In this document: piece after piece, positions 48,118 to 56,295 of the stretch | Position numbering within the stretch: position 1 is the first letter of the stretch | Layout of the letters: each line of letters begins with the position of its first letter | DNA from: Micavibrio_A sp964539025 | GTDB taxonomy: Bacteria; Pseudomonadota; Alphaproteobacteria; Micavibrionales; Micavibrionaceae | Reading direction: 5' to 3' | Assembly (NCBI GenBank): GCA_964539025.1 | Contig: CAZIFA010000007.1 | Location: forward strand, 1 to 64,000 | Length of the DNA stretch: 64,000 nt | Program-made: the position numbers and the translations under genes | The notes under the pieces: model-generated | The model's input: the letters and a program-made list of their open reading frames with translations, nothing else | The model's database searches: none | What the model was told of the DNA's origin: nothing

Positions 48118-48924
48118 CTACGGCAGAATTCCGCCAAAACTATGGGCCACGGGACCCGTCATAATGATATGGCCGTCCGTTTCCCGCCATTCGATCAGCA
48201 GGTCCCCGCCGTCCAAAGTGACCCGTACGTTCCGACCTGTTAGCCCCCGGCGTATGACCGCCACGGCGGCGGCACAGGCGCCGGACCCGCAGGCCTGCGT
48301 AATCCCAGCCCCCCGTTCCCAAACGCGCATCCGAATATGGTCGGTTCCTAGCATACTGGCGTATTCAACATTCACGCGCTCGGGGAAAAGCGGATTATGT
48401 TCTATCTTTGGCCCCTCTATATCCACAGAAACTGCCTCGACATCGTCACAGATATACACACAATGCGGATTGCCGATATTGACCCCCACCGGATCGCCCG
48501 GCAACGGCAGATGCAGCGTATCACATTGTTTTGAAACGGGTATTTTGTTCCATTCCAGCCCTGGAACACCCATATCTACGGCCACAAGATCATTTTCCAT
48601 AGACGTACAGTACAGCAAACCCGCCACCGTCTGGATAACACATACGTTTTTGCCCGTTTCCTCCATGATCAGGGAGGCCACGCAGCGGGTGGCGTTGCCG
48701 CAGGCCTGCGGCTCGGTGGCGTCCGGGTTGTAGATTCGCATGAATACGTCCGCATTCGCATCTTTGGGCGGGTTCATGAGAATCAGCTGGTCACAACCGA
48801 CCCCCCGCCGACGGTCGGCGATTTGACGCATACGGTCCGAGGAAAGGTTTAAGGGGGCTTTGCGGGCATCCAGAATGACGAAATCATTCCCGAGACCGTG
48901 CATTTTAAGGAAAGGCAGAGACAT
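48118..48924 (-). CDS. dapF: Diaminopimelate epimerase
   Basis: Interconverts LL- and meso-diaminopimelate for lysine and peptidoglycan synthesis. The 268-aa protein has MHGLGNDFVILDAR, the first catalytic Cys in EPQACGNATRCVASL and the second in QACGSGACAAAVAVI, both required for the two-base mechanism. A standard length. It is followed by a small lipoprotein on the same strand; mtaB and ftsY lie further downstream, as in related bacteria. Confidence 0.97.
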   Translation of the reverse strand: MSLPFLKMHGLGNDFVILDARKAPLNLSSDRMRQIADRRRGVGCDQLILMNPPKDANADVFMRIYNPDATEPQACGNATRCVASLIMEETGKNVCVIQTVAGLLYCTSMENDLVAVDMGVPGLEWNKIPVSKQCDTLHLPLPGDPVGVNIGNPHCVYICDDVEAVSVDIEGPKIEHNPLFPERVNVEYASMLGTDHIRMRVWERGAGITQACGSGACAAAVAVIRRGLTGRNVRVTLDGGDLLIEWRETDGHIIMTGPVAHSFGGILP

Positions 48925-49068
48925 GGGTAATATCCTAGCCCCGCCGCCCCGTTTTACAAGCGGTTTGTGGTTAAAAATACCTTAAAGAAGCCGTTTTTGC
49001 CGCAGAAATCCGCCGAACTTTCGCCGGATTCGCGCATTAGTTTTATGAGTGTAAGAAAGAGGTACGAT

Positions 49069-49323
49069 ATGGGACAACTGCTCAAATCCGTCGAACCCAC
49101 CATCTGGGCCCTTCGCAAGAAGGGCAAGACGGAGCAAACCGTCGTTCCCAGCCTGTATGAGCATCTGTATGGCTATGACCCGATCAAGGTCATCCTCGAT
49201 AATGCCCCGGTCGAGACAGACCCCGCCCCGACAAGCGCGGAAAACCCCAAGCTGAACATCCTGAACCCGGCCACGAACTTCGCGGCCATGGAAATCGCGT
49301 CGGACGAGCCGTCGAAGGCTTAG
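49069..49323 (+). CDS. Orphan protein (84 aa)
   Basis: The ATG at 49069 (MGQLLKSVEPTIWALRKKGK) has AGAGG six bases upstream; longer frames from 48967 or 49045 have no ribosome site. The N-terminal helix is basic, the C-terminal half Pro/Asn-rich (DPAPTSAENPKLNILNPATN). No known motifs. Its stop overlaps the stop of the convergent zincin gene by a few bases. Confidence 0.62.
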   Translation: MGQLLKSVEPTIWALRKKGKTEQTVVPSLYEHLYGYDPIKVILDNAPVETDPAPTSAENPKLNILNPATNFAAMEIASDEPSKA

Positions 49324-50138
49324 GGAATAAAAGGCCGGGAGATTTGGTCAAGCACCGGAACGGCCGGATTCATACGCCCATAGAGGTTTTTGGTAATTTC
49401 CTGCGCCTGTTTGGCGCCGATACCCCCAGAAAGCATCGATTTTCCGAGCAACTGGAACAAAATCATGCCGGTATTGTGCAATTCGTCGACACTGCATATC
49501 CGCCCGTCGCGGATAATGTTCAAGGCAGGCAGGGCTGCGTTGCCTTCCAAAGCCAAAACACAGGCAGTCGCGACCCCATCACATACACACTCATCCTCAT
49601 TGGTAACGGTATCGCTATGCTCGTTCTGAACGGCATGGGTGATTTCATGCGCCGCCGCGAAAATATTGGATATACGTTCCATATTGGCCGGCACAGGCTT
49701 ATCGGGATGGTCGTTCATCATCCATTCCCGATAATGGCCCTGATTACCAAGGGTCGATGAGTATTGGGTAATGTAATAATAACCCAATGATATTTCGGCT
49801 TTATCGATGGTGGTCCTCAAGGCTACACGGGCGGGTTCATGATAAAGGCTTTGTTTGAGAAAATCATGACGAACGGCGGGACCGGTTAACATACCCCCGC
49901 CGCTCAGCGTGGAGCGTAAGGCCCATTCGGCCTCTTCACGAGCCTTGCCGTTAAACTGACTGAGAAAGTCGTGTTTTATCTTGAGTTCCCAAGCATCGAT
50001 AACTTTGTCCCTGTCTTCCTCGCTATAGAAGGAAAGTCGGGGTGGATCGAACCGGCGGAACGCCACCTTGTCTTGAAGATTGGGGAAACCTTCAAACATA
50101 TAAGACTTAACGCGGTCGATGTCGGTCTGGTGGAGCAT
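49320..50138 (-). CDS. Putative zinc peptidase with a HEITH motif
   Basis: A 272-aa soluble protein. A HExxH zinc motif is present in FAAAHEITHAVQNEHSD (about residue 165), followed by an acidic stretch NEDECVCDGVATACVLALEG that could supply the third ligand, as in gluzincins. No signal peptide and no recognised family. The N-terminal half is charged and helical (FYSEEDRDKVIDAWELKIKH). It overlaps the preceding plus-strand gene at the stop codons. A metallopeptidase is inferred from the motif alone. Confidence 0.6.
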   Translation of the reverse strand: MLHQTDIDRVKSYMFEGFPNLQDKVAFRRFDPPRLSFYSEEDRDKVIDAWELKIKHDFLSQFNGKAREEAEWALRSTLSGGGMLTGPAVRHDFLKQSLYHEPARVALRTTIDKAEISLGYYYITQYSSTLGNQGHYREWMMNDHPDKPVPANMERISNIFAAAHEITHAVQNEHSDTVTNEDECVCDGVATACVLALEGNAALPALNIIRDGRICSVDELHNTGMILFQLLGKSMLSGGIGAKQAQEITKNLYGRMNPAVPVLDQISRPFIP

Positions 50139-50320
50139 GGTCCCGTCATAGGCTTCTTTTATAATTATGTCAATAAAATTCAGGCGTTAATTTCTTGACG
50201 TCCGGGCCATCCCCGCCCTATAACACCCCCACATTTCCTGTGATCGGTAACCACCCCGTGTCCAAGGATACACCCCAGCCCGCGAAGTTACGCGCACTGG
50301 GGCCAAACTGTTTTGTTCGA

Positions 50321-50396
50321 TGTCATTCTGAGCGTAGCGAAGAATCTCATAGGACTGTGAAAGAGATCCTTCGGAGCGATGCTCCTCAGGATGACA
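50321..50396. repeat. Palindromic intergenic repeat, family C
   Basis: TGTCATTCTGAGCGTAGCG...GAGATCCTTCGG...CTCAGGATGACA, immediately upstream of ffh. Confidence 0.85.
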
Positions 50397-50409
50397 ACAA
50401 AGGGATTAC

Positions 50410-51954
50410 ATGTTCGACTCTTTGAGCGATAAATTAGGCGGTATCTTCTCCTCGTTACGGGGCAAATCCCGTTTGTCCGAAGAGGATGTAAACAACGCCG
50501 CGCGCGAAATCCGCGTCGCGCTGCTCGAGGCCGATGTCGCCCTGCCCGTCGTCAAAGATTTTATCGAGAGCGTTAAAGCAAAAGCCGTAGGACAGGATGT
50601 AATCCAGTCCGTCACACCGGCGCAGATGGTCATCAAGATCGTTCACGACGCATTGGTCGAGATGCTCGGTTCTGAGGCAAGCGATCTGAATTTCGGACCC
50701 GCACCTTCCACGTATCTTATGGTCGGTTTGCAAGGTTCGGGTAAAACGACCTCGACTGCAAAGATTGCGAAATATCTTTCCGATAAAGGCCGCAAAAAAG
50801 TTCTGATGGCATCGCTCGACACGAGCCGCCCCGCTGCGCAAGAACAGCTTGGTATTCTGGGGCAGCAGACAGGTGTTGCGACGCTGGAGATTATCAAAGG
50901 CCAGACGCCGATCCAGATTACTGAACGCGCGATCAAAGAAGCGCGTGTTGGCGGATTCGATATTCTGATCCTCGACACCGCTGGTCGTCTTGCCATCGAT
51001 GAAGAATTGATGAGCGAAGTCGCAGCCGTTTCCAAACTTGCCAACCCGATCGAAAAGCTCCTCGTCGTCGATGCCATGACCGGCCAGGACGCGGTGAATG
51101 TCGCCAAAGCCTTCGATGAACGCGTCGGCATTACGGGCATTGTATTGACGCGTATCGATGGCGATGCACGCGGCGGCGCGGCGCTTTCCATGCGCGCAGT
51201 CACTGGCAAACCAATCAAGTTGATGGGCGTTGGCGAAAAATGGGATGCGTTAGAGCCGTTCCACCCCGATCGTATCGCAGGCCGCATTCTTGGCATGGGC
51301 GATGTAGTCTCTCTTGTCGAACGCGCAGCGGAATCCATCGAAGCCGAAGACGCCGAACGCATGGCGCAAAAATTCAACGAAGGTAAATTCGATTTCAACG
51401 ATCTGCTCTCGCAATTCCGCCAGATGTCCAAGATGGGCGGCGTCGGTGCGCTCGTTAAAATGCTCCCCGGCCTTGGCAAGATGGCTTCGCAGCTCGAAGG
51501 CAAGATGGATGAGAATGTCCTGAAACATCAGGAAGCCATTATCCTGTCCATGACCAAGCATGAGCGTGAAAAGCCGCAGCTTTTGAACGCCTCGCGTCGT
51601 CGCCGGATTGCAGAAGGTTCGGGCACATCCGTTCAAGACGTCAACAAGCTCTGCAAACAACAAGCCGACATGCAGACCATGATGAAGCGCATGAAGAAAA
51701 TGGGCATGGGCAAAATGATGGGGATGATGAAAGGCATGATGGGCGACAAAGACGCCGCCATGCTCGATGCCTCGATGGAAGAAGAAATGGTCGCAGGCAA
51801 TCTCGGCGCCAATCCATTCGCGGGCGGAATGCCAAAAGGGCTACCGGGTCTTGGCATGGGCGGACTTCCCGGCCTCGGCGGCATGCCGGGAATGGGCATG
51901 GGGGGCGGTTTCCCCCAACGCGGCGGCACGAAGAAGAATCGGAAGAAGAGATAA
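50410..51954 (+). CDS. ffh: Signal recognition particle protein Ffh
   Basis: GTPase that binds 4.5S RNA and signal peptides and targets nascent membrane proteins to FtsY. The 514-aa protein has N and G domains (GLQGSGKTTSTAKIAKYL, DTAGRLAIDEEL, TRIDGDARGGAALSM) and a Met-rich M domain with RRRRIAEGSGTSVQDVN and KRMKKMGMGKMMGMMKGMMG for the signal-sequence groove. The end is a Gly/Met/Pro tail. It heads the ffh-rpsP-rimM-trmD block. Confidence 0.98.
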   Translation: MFDSLSDKLGGIFSSLRGKSRLSEEDVNNAAREIRVALLEADVALPVVKDFIESVKAKAVGQDVIQSVTPAQMVIKIVHDALVEMLGSEASDLNFGPAPSTYLMVGLQGSGKTTSTAKIAKYLSDKGRKKVLMASLDTSRPAAQEQLGILGQQTGVATLEIIKGQTPIQITERAIKEARVGGFDILILDTAGRLAIDEELMSEVAAVSKLANPIEKLLVVDAMTGQDAVNVAKAFDERVGITGIVLTRIDGDARGGAALSMRAVTGKPIKLMGVGEKWDALEPFHPDRIAGRILGMGDVVSLVERAAESIEAEDAERMAQKFNEGKFDFNDLLSQFRQMSKMGGVGALVKMLPGLGKMASQLEGKMDENVLKHQEAIILSMTKHEREKPQLLNASRRRRIAEGSGTSVQDVNKLCKQQADMQTMMKRMKKMGMGKMMGMMKGMMGDKDAAMLDASMEEEMVAGNLGANPFAGGMPKGLPGLGMGGLPGLGGMPGMGMGGGFPQRGGTKKNRKKR

Positions 51955-52015
51955 GTAGTGAGTAGCGAGATGCGAGAGTTTTTTCTCGCAACTCTTTACT
52001 CAAAACTCGCAACTA
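51954..52015. repeat. Inverted repeat, family G
   Basis: AGTAGTGAGTAGCGAGATGC...AGAGTT is paired with CTCGCAACTCTTTACTCA...CTCGCAACT. It starts at the ffh stop and ends just before the rpsP ribosome site. Confidence 0.75.
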
Positions 52016-52032
52016 AAAAGGAGAACTAAACT

Positions 52033-52539
52033 ATGGCACTAGCACTGAGAATGTCCCGCGGCGGACGTAAAAACTTGCCGCACTACTCGCTCGTCGTGGC
52101 AGACAAGCGCTACCCGCGCGATGGCCGCTTCATCGAGAAGCTCGGCACCTACAATCCTCTGCTCGGCAAGGATGATCCCAAACGCGTTCAGTTCAATGAA
52201 GAGCGCGTGAAATACTGGCTCGGTCAAGGCGCGCAGCCTTCCGACCGCGTTGCGATTTTCCTCGGCAAAGCCGGCGTTATCCCGATGCCTGCGAAGAAAA
52301 ACAACCCGCAAAAAGCCGTGCCATCCGACAAGACGAAGATGCGCATTGCAGAAAAAGCGGAAAAACAAAAAGCCGCAGCCGAAGCAGCAGAGCAAGCCAA
52401 ACTCGATGCAATCGAAGCGAAAAAAGCCGCTGAAGCTGCTGCAGCTGAAGCCGCCGCTGCTCCGAAAGAAGAGCCAGTTGCTGAAGCCCCTGCAGAAGCA
52501 GCAGCTGAGACACCTGCTGAAGAGCCGAAGGCTGAGTAG
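52033..52539 (+). CDS. rpsP: Ribosomal protein S16 with a long low-complexity tail
   Basis: A small-subunit protein. Residues 1-80 are a normal S16 (ALRMSRGGRKNLPHYSLVVA, RDGRFIEKLGTYNPLLGKDD, YWLGQGAQPSDRVAIFLGKAG). The total of 168 aa is about twice the usual 80-90. The rest is a Lys/Ala/Glu-rich, probably disordered or helical tail (AEKAEKQKAAAEAAEQAKLD, then PAEAAAETPAEEP). Shorter Ala/Lys tails on S16 are known in alphaproteobacteria. AAAGGAGAACT precedes the ATG. Confidence 0.96.
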   Translation: MALALRMSRGGRKNLPHYSLVVADKRYPRDGRFIEKLGTYNPLLGKDDPKRVQFNEERVKYWLGQGAQPSDRVAIFLGKAGVIPMPAKKNNPQKAVPSDKTKMRIAEKAEKQKAAAEAAEQAKLDAIEAKKAAEAAAAEAAAAPKEEPVAEAPAEAAAETPAEEPKAE

Positions 52540-52555
52540 TATCGTCACTTAAAAG

Positions 52556-52588
52556 CCCTCTCCCTCCGGGAGAGGGTTTGGGTGAGGA
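52556..52588. repeat. Palindromic repeat, family D, short form
   Basis: CCCTCTCCCTCCGGGAGAGG is followed by GTTTGGGTGAGG, between rpsP and rimM. It is a single arm of the family that also lies inside mtaB. Confidence 0.75.
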
Positions 52589-52594
52589 ACAACG

Positions 52595-53095
52595 ATGAGC
52601 GTTAAACGCATCCTGATCGGTGAAATCACCACGGCGCATGGCATCAAAGGCTATGTGAAGGTGCGATGCTATGCCGAGGATGAAGCGCTGCTCGAACATT
52701 CTGGCGTTCACAACGCCGAGGTTGGTGGCAAGCCGGTGCATCTCACACTCAAGAGCGGCGTGAAGTCCAACTGGATTGCCGAAGTCAAAGGCGTTATTGA
52801 TCGCAACGAAGCCGAAACACTGCGCGGCACGAAACTCTATCTCGACCGCGATGTTTTCCCCGACACGGATGAAGGCGAATATTACGTCGAAGATTTAAAA
52901 GGTCTAAAAGTCATAGATAAGGACGGCAAGGAAATCGGCATTGTTCTGGACGTCGATAATTTTGGCGCGTCGGACATCATCGATATCAAACCACCATCGG
53001 GGCCGTCTTTTTATATCCCCTTTACCGATGAAACCGTTCTGAACGTCGATTTCGATGCAGGCACTGTGACTATAGATATGCCAGAGGTGATGTGA
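52595..53095 (+). CDS. rimM: 16S rRNA processing protein RimM
   Basis: Assists 30S maturation near the S19/h33 region. The 166-aa protein has the N-terminal RimM domain (RILIGEITTAHGIKGYVKVR) and a C-terminal PRC-barrel (YYVEDLKGLKVIDKDGKEIG, FYIPFTDETVLNVDFDAGTV). It is in the expected position between rpsP and trmD. Its stop overlaps the start of the DUF2007 gene (ATGTGATGG), indicating translational coupling. Confidence 0.96.
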   Translation: MSVKRILIGEITTAHGIKGYVKVRCYAEDEALLEHSGVHNAEVGGKPVHLTLKSGVKSNWIAEVKGVIDRNEAETLRGTKLYLDRDVFPDTDEGEYYVEDLKGLKVIDKDGKEIGIVLDVDNFGASDIIDIKPPSGPSFYIPFTDETVLNVDFDAGTVTIDMPEVM

Positions 53096-53439
53096 TGGAC
53101 GAAGGCAAGCTGGTCATACTGGAGCAATGTTACGATATGATGCATGCGCACGTCCTGCGCGGTCTTCTGGAATCCAATGACATTCCGTGCTTTTTAAACG
53201 GGGAACATCATAATCAGATGCAGCCGCATCTATCCATCGCGCTAGGCGGTATTCACGTCATGGTTCGTGAGGACGATCTTGAACGCGCGAAAGCGTTGAT
53301 TGCGTCAGATGCGGAAGAAGCGCCGATTGCTAAAAGACCGCTCTTCCAAAAACCTTATTTGAAAACGTTTCTTCTGACCTTTGCAGGGTTTTTTGTTGGT
53401 GTACCTGCATTAAGAGCAAAAGGCAGGCACGAACAATGA
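53095..53439 (+). CDS. DUF2007-like protein with a C-terminal membrane segment
   Basis: A 114-aa protein starting at the ATG at 53095 (MDEGKLVILEQCYDMMHAHV), which overlaps the rimM stop. Residues 5-65 match the DUF2007 pattern (LRGLLESNDIPCFLNGEHHN, GGIHVMVREDDLERAKALI), a small GlnB-like fold sometimes called a putative signal-transducing domain. A hydrophobic segment (LKTFLLTFAGFFVGVPAL) near the end suggests membrane anchoring. It is coupled to trmD by ATGA overlap, so it sits inside the conserved rimM-trmD pair. Confidence 0.8.
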   Translation: MDEGKLVILEQCYDMMHAHVLRGLLESNDIPCFLNGEHHNQMQPHLSIALGGIHVMVREDDLERAKALIASDAEEAPIAKRPLFQKPYLKTFLLTFAGFFVGVPALRAKGRHEQ

Positions 53440-54200
53440 GTTTCCACATCAACCTTCTCACCCTCTTCCCGGAAATGTTTCCGGGGTATCTTGGGCATTC
53501 ATTGGCAGGGCGGGCGCTCGAGCGCGGTGATTGGTCTTATAAATGTGTGCAGATCAGAGAATTCGGCGAAGGCAAACATCAGACGGTGGACGACACACCG
53601 TTCGGCGGCGGCGCGGGCATGGTGATGCGCGCAGATATTGTTGAGCGCGCCTTATTATCGCTTTGTCATCCTGAAGGAGCGTTCGCGACTGAAGGATCTC
53701 ATGAGATCCTTCGCTACGCTCAGGATGACATCAGGAAATTAGGACGCAAAATATATATGTCGCCGCGTGGTAAGGTTCTGAATCAGGCGCTGGTCAAAGA
53801 ATTATCCGCCGAACCAACGCTCACGATTTTATGCGGGCGTTATGAAGGCGTGGATCAGCGTGTGCTAGACGCGCACGGGTTCGAAGAAATCAGCGTCGGT
53901 GATTACGTTTTGTCCGGCGGCGAAGTCGCGGCGCTCACGATGATGGATGCGTGTATCCGCCTGTTGCCCGGCGTGATGGGCAATGAGGCCACGCCGGATG
54001 CCGAAAGTTTCGGGTCCGAAACAGGCGGTCTTCTCGAATACCCCCACTACACCCGCCCGGCTGAGTGGACGGATGCAAACGGAAAAACGCATGCCGTGCC
54101 TGAAATATTAACATCAGGCAATCACGCCAAGATAGACCAATGGCGTCAGGCGCAGGCGTTTGATATTACAAAGCTGCGGCGTCCAGATCTTATTAAATAG
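53436..54200 (+). CDS. trmD: tRNA (guanine-37-N1)-methyltransferase TrmD, with a repeat-encoded insert
   Basis: Methylates G37 of tRNAs reading CUN/CCN/CGG codons and prevents +1 frameshifting. The 254-aa protein has the family start NLLTLFPEMFPGYLGHSLAG, DTPFGGGAGMVMR, the trefoil-knot SAM site TILCGRYEGVDQRVLDAHGF and SVGDYVLSGGEVAALTMMD, and HYTRPAEW. Between ERALLSL and KIYMSPRGK an extra peptide of about 22 residues (CHPEGAFATEGSHEILRYAQ then DD) is encoded by a family C palindrome. The knot is intact and the protein should still be active. Confidence 0.96.
   Translation: MSFHINLLTLFPEMFPGYLGHSLAGRALERGDWSYKCVQIREFGEGKHQTVDDTPFGGGAGMVMRADIVERALLSLCHPEGAFATEGSHEILRYAQDDIRKLGRKIYMSPRGKVLNQALVKELSAEPTLTILCGRYEGVDQRVLDAHGFEEISVGDYVLSGGEVAALTMMDACIRLLPGVMGNEATPDAESFGSETGGLLEYPHYTRPAEWTDANGKTHAVPEILTSGNHAKIDQWRQAQAFDITKLRRPDLIK
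53664..53730. repeat. Family C palindromic repeat inserted in frame in trmD
   Basis: TGTCATCCTGAAGGAGCG...GAAGGATCTCATGAGATCCTTC...GCTCAGGATGACA matches the intergenic family C copies at both ends. The repeat lies in the trmD reading frame without introducing a stop. Confidence 0.88.
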
Positions 54201-54612
54201 CAAACGGCCTACCCGTGAAGATCAGACGGTTCGCCCCGTCAAACACTTCTTCGGCATACAGGATACCATCGCTATCTTCGTAGGTAGCGAGAGCACCCTT
54301 ATCGGATGACAGATCAGCATTGCCAGCACTGTTGAGTGCGACAAGACCACTTAGATGTTTTACAAATTGGAGGCCTTTATCCGGAATAACATTTATGCCC
54401 GTGAAAACATGTGCTCCACGACCGACAACATTAACAAGCCACCAGCGATCATAAGGTTTTTCACTACCCGATGTCAGAGTATAACTGTCCCATCCCTGCG
54501 TCTGGCCATCGAAGCCCTTCATTGTGTAACGATCGATGCCAATAACTTTGGATGCCGAACAAAAATCCGGTGTTATGACGTCTCCGATTTTCAAAGATAT
54601 ATCTTTACTCAT
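54193..54612 (-). CDS. Orphan protein between trmD and rplS (139 aa)
   Basis: Begins MSKDISLKIGDVITPDFCSA. A beta-rich pattern with a W-x-x-Y-x-L...W-W-L core (GWDSYTLTSGSEKPYDRWWL) faintly recalls DUF4178-type domains; this is not firm. It ends eight bases inside the convergent trmD 3' end. Its position splits the usual trmD-rplS pair, so rplS must have its own promoter here. No signal peptide. Confidence 0.6.
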   Translation of the reverse strand: MSKDISLKIGDVITPDFCSASKVIGIDRYTMKGFDGQTQGWDSYTLTSGSEKPYDRWWLVNVVGRGAHVFTGINVIPDKGLQFVKHLSGLVALNSAGNADLSSDKGALATYEDSDGILYAEEVFDGANRLIFTGRPFAI

Positions 54613-54887
54613 GCCTGTCCTTAATCATTTTTAGAAACGGCGCTTTATACCATCAAATGATCGCATCAAGCCACAAAATCCAATTCGTAAAAACTAACGC
54701 ATGAAAAAAAACGGCAAAGTTTGAAGCAAACTCAACCGCTTAGATTGGAGGGCATTTGTCATTAAACGCCCGAATTTCCGGCATTTTGGGGGCTTCACAG
54801 GCCCATAAATTGCTTGCGGCGGACCCGGCTTTCCTGTACAAAGCCCGCAACTAATAACGCAAAAAACAACATATAGGACTTAAGACA

Positions 54888-55448
54888 ATGGCTAATACGC
54901 TTCAAAAATTCGAAGCCCGTCAGGTTGAAAAGCTGACCGGCAAAAAGGAAGTTCCCCAGTTTTCCACGGGCGATACCGTTAAAGTAAACATCAAGATTAA
55001 AGAAGGCGAACGCGAGCGTATCCAGGCATATGAAGGCCTGTGCATTGCCCGTTTCGGTTCCGACAACAACCTGAACGCATCGTTCACGGTTCGTAAAATC
55101 TCGCTGGGCGAAGGCGTTGAACGCGTATTCCCGATCTTCTCCCCCACCATCGATTCCATCGAACTGGTCCGTCGCGGCGAAGTTCGTCGTGCGAAACTTT
55201 ACTACCTGCGCGATCGTCGCGGCAAATCCGCCCGCATCATGGAGCGCGTCTCCGGCCACGGTCTGGAAGTAGAAGCGCAAGAAGATGACAACCTGACGAA
55301 AACGCAAAAAACAGCGAAAAAACAGGAAGCCAAAAAAGCAGCCTCTGCCGAAGCGCGCAAAGATCAGGAAGCCAAAGCAAAAGCCAAGAAAGCCGCAAAA
55401 GCAGCCGAAGCAGCAGCACCGGCCGAAGGCGGCGAAACAGCGCAATAA
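54888..55448 (+). CDS. rplS: Ribosomal protein L19 with a long C-terminal tail
   Basis: A large-subunit protein at the 30S interface. Residues 1-115 are a normal L19 (QFSTGDTVKVNIKIKEGERE, SFTVRKISLGEGVERVFPIF, SPTIDSIELVRRGEVRRAKL, YYLRDRRGKSARI). The remaining roughly 70 residues are Lys/Ala/Glu-rich (KKQEAKKAASAEARKDQEAK), like the S16 tail. The 275-bp gap upstream is gene-free and may hold its promoter. AGGAC lies before the ATG. Confidence 0.97.
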   Translation: MANTLQKFEARQVEKLTGKKEVPQFSTGDTVKVNIKIKEGERERIQAYEGLCIARFGSDNNLNASFTVRKISLGEGVERVFPIFSPTIDSIELVRRGEVRRAKLYYLRDRRGKSARIMERVSGHGLEVEAQEDDNLTKTQKTAKKQEAKKAASAEARKDQEAKAKAKKAAKAAEAAAPAEGGETAQ

Positions 55449-55470
55449 GCGTTATTACATCGTGATTTTA

Positions 55471-55500
55471 AAAACGGCCCTTCACGGGGCCGTTTTTTAT
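55471..55500 (+). terminator. Rho-independent terminator of rplS
   Basis: AACGGCCC TTCACG GGGCCGTT is followed by TTTTATT. Confidence 0.88.
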
Positions 55501-55522
55501 TCTGTTACCTACACCTAAAAAT

Positions 55523-55632
55523 TGTCACCCCCGCGAAGGCGGGGGTCCAGTCAAAAATATGTGCATGGCTTTGCCACGCTCTTTTCTGGATCCCCGACGT
55601 TAATGCCCGCTACGCGGGCCTCGGGGATGACA
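55523..55632. repeat. Palindromic intergenic repeat, family E (long form)
   Basis: TGTCACCCCCGCGAAGGCGG...GGGTCC is followed by CTGGATCCCCGA...CTCGGGGATGACA. Confidence 0.83.
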
Positions 55633-55714
55633 GGCTGGAGAGGGCAACGCGCAAAAACGCGGACCATTTCTAGGGTCCGCGTCCTTTATGCTTGCGTCGT
55701 CGTTCTAGGAAAAA

Positions 55715-55840
55715 CTATTTCTTTACGCCAACCCGCGTGCCGATGCACCCGCCGTTGCCGTTGAATACGGGTTCGACGACCTTGTTGCCATTGGCGTCGA
55801 TGTAAAATGTGTCTGTTGTTGCCGTTGCTTTAGCCGTCAT
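55715..55840 (-). CDS. 41-aa microprotein
   Basis: Begins MTAKATATTDTFYIDANGNK and ends GGCIGTRVGVKK; one cysteine. AAAGGGGAC lies about ten bases before the ATG, a slightly long spacing. It is 20 bases downstream of the 98-aa gene on the same strand, so probably its operon partner. No homology recognised. Confidence 0.55.
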   Translation of the reverse strand: MTAKATATTDTFYIDANGNKVVEPVFNGNGGCIGTRVGVKK

Positions 55841-55860
55841 ATGAGGCGTCCCCTTTATAA

Positions 55861-56157
55861 TTACACAGTCTTACGCAGAAGTTTGATCGGCGCGTGGAGA
55901 AATATCTCCTTTCCGCCTTCGCCATGGCCGCTCAGGCGGACCTTGGTCATTTTTTCGATCCCCACGACATCGGCCGGAAGATCGCCGATATGGTGATAAC
56001 CGTTCTGGAATATAATGCCGATGCTGCGCTGCATCAAGTCTATAAGCACGGCCTCGCTGCGGATAAAGGAGGGATCTTCCTCAAAATCGATGGCCAGAAC
56101 ACCCGCATTCATGCAGATATCTGCCTTAATCCATTGATTTTCCGTTATAATACTCAT
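55861..56157 (-). CDS. Orphan small protein (98 aa)
   Basis: Begins MSIITENQWIKADICMNAGV, with GGAG nine bases upstream. A beta-rich, possibly PilZ-like small domain (CMNAGVLAIDFEEDPSFIRS, then VRLSGHGEGGKEIFLHAPIK), but it lacks a clear RxxxR or DxSxxG signature, so PilZ is not supported. No signal peptide. Probably cotranscribed with the 41-aa gene. Confidence 0.58.
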   Translation of the reverse strand: MSIITENQWIKADICMNAGVLAIDFEEDPSFIRSEAVLIDLMQRSIGIIFQNGYHHIGDLPADVVGIEKMTKVRLSGHGEGGKEIFLHAPIKLLRKTV

Positions 56158-56245
56158 GCGCGGGAATCTCCTTGCACTGCAATAATTATAACGTGCGGAG
56201 TGTTACCAAAACTCTAATATTTACGGAAAATATCTTGGGGACGCA

Positions 56246-56272
56246 AAAAAGGGCCCTGCACAGACCCTTTTT
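56246..56272. terminator. Bidirectional Rho-independent terminator
   Basis: AAAAAGGG CCCTGCACAGA CCCTTTTT. It serves mainly the minus-strand 94-aa gene upstream of it. Confidence 0.75.
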
Positions 56273-56295
56273 GACGTTGAACGTAAGGTTTTAAA

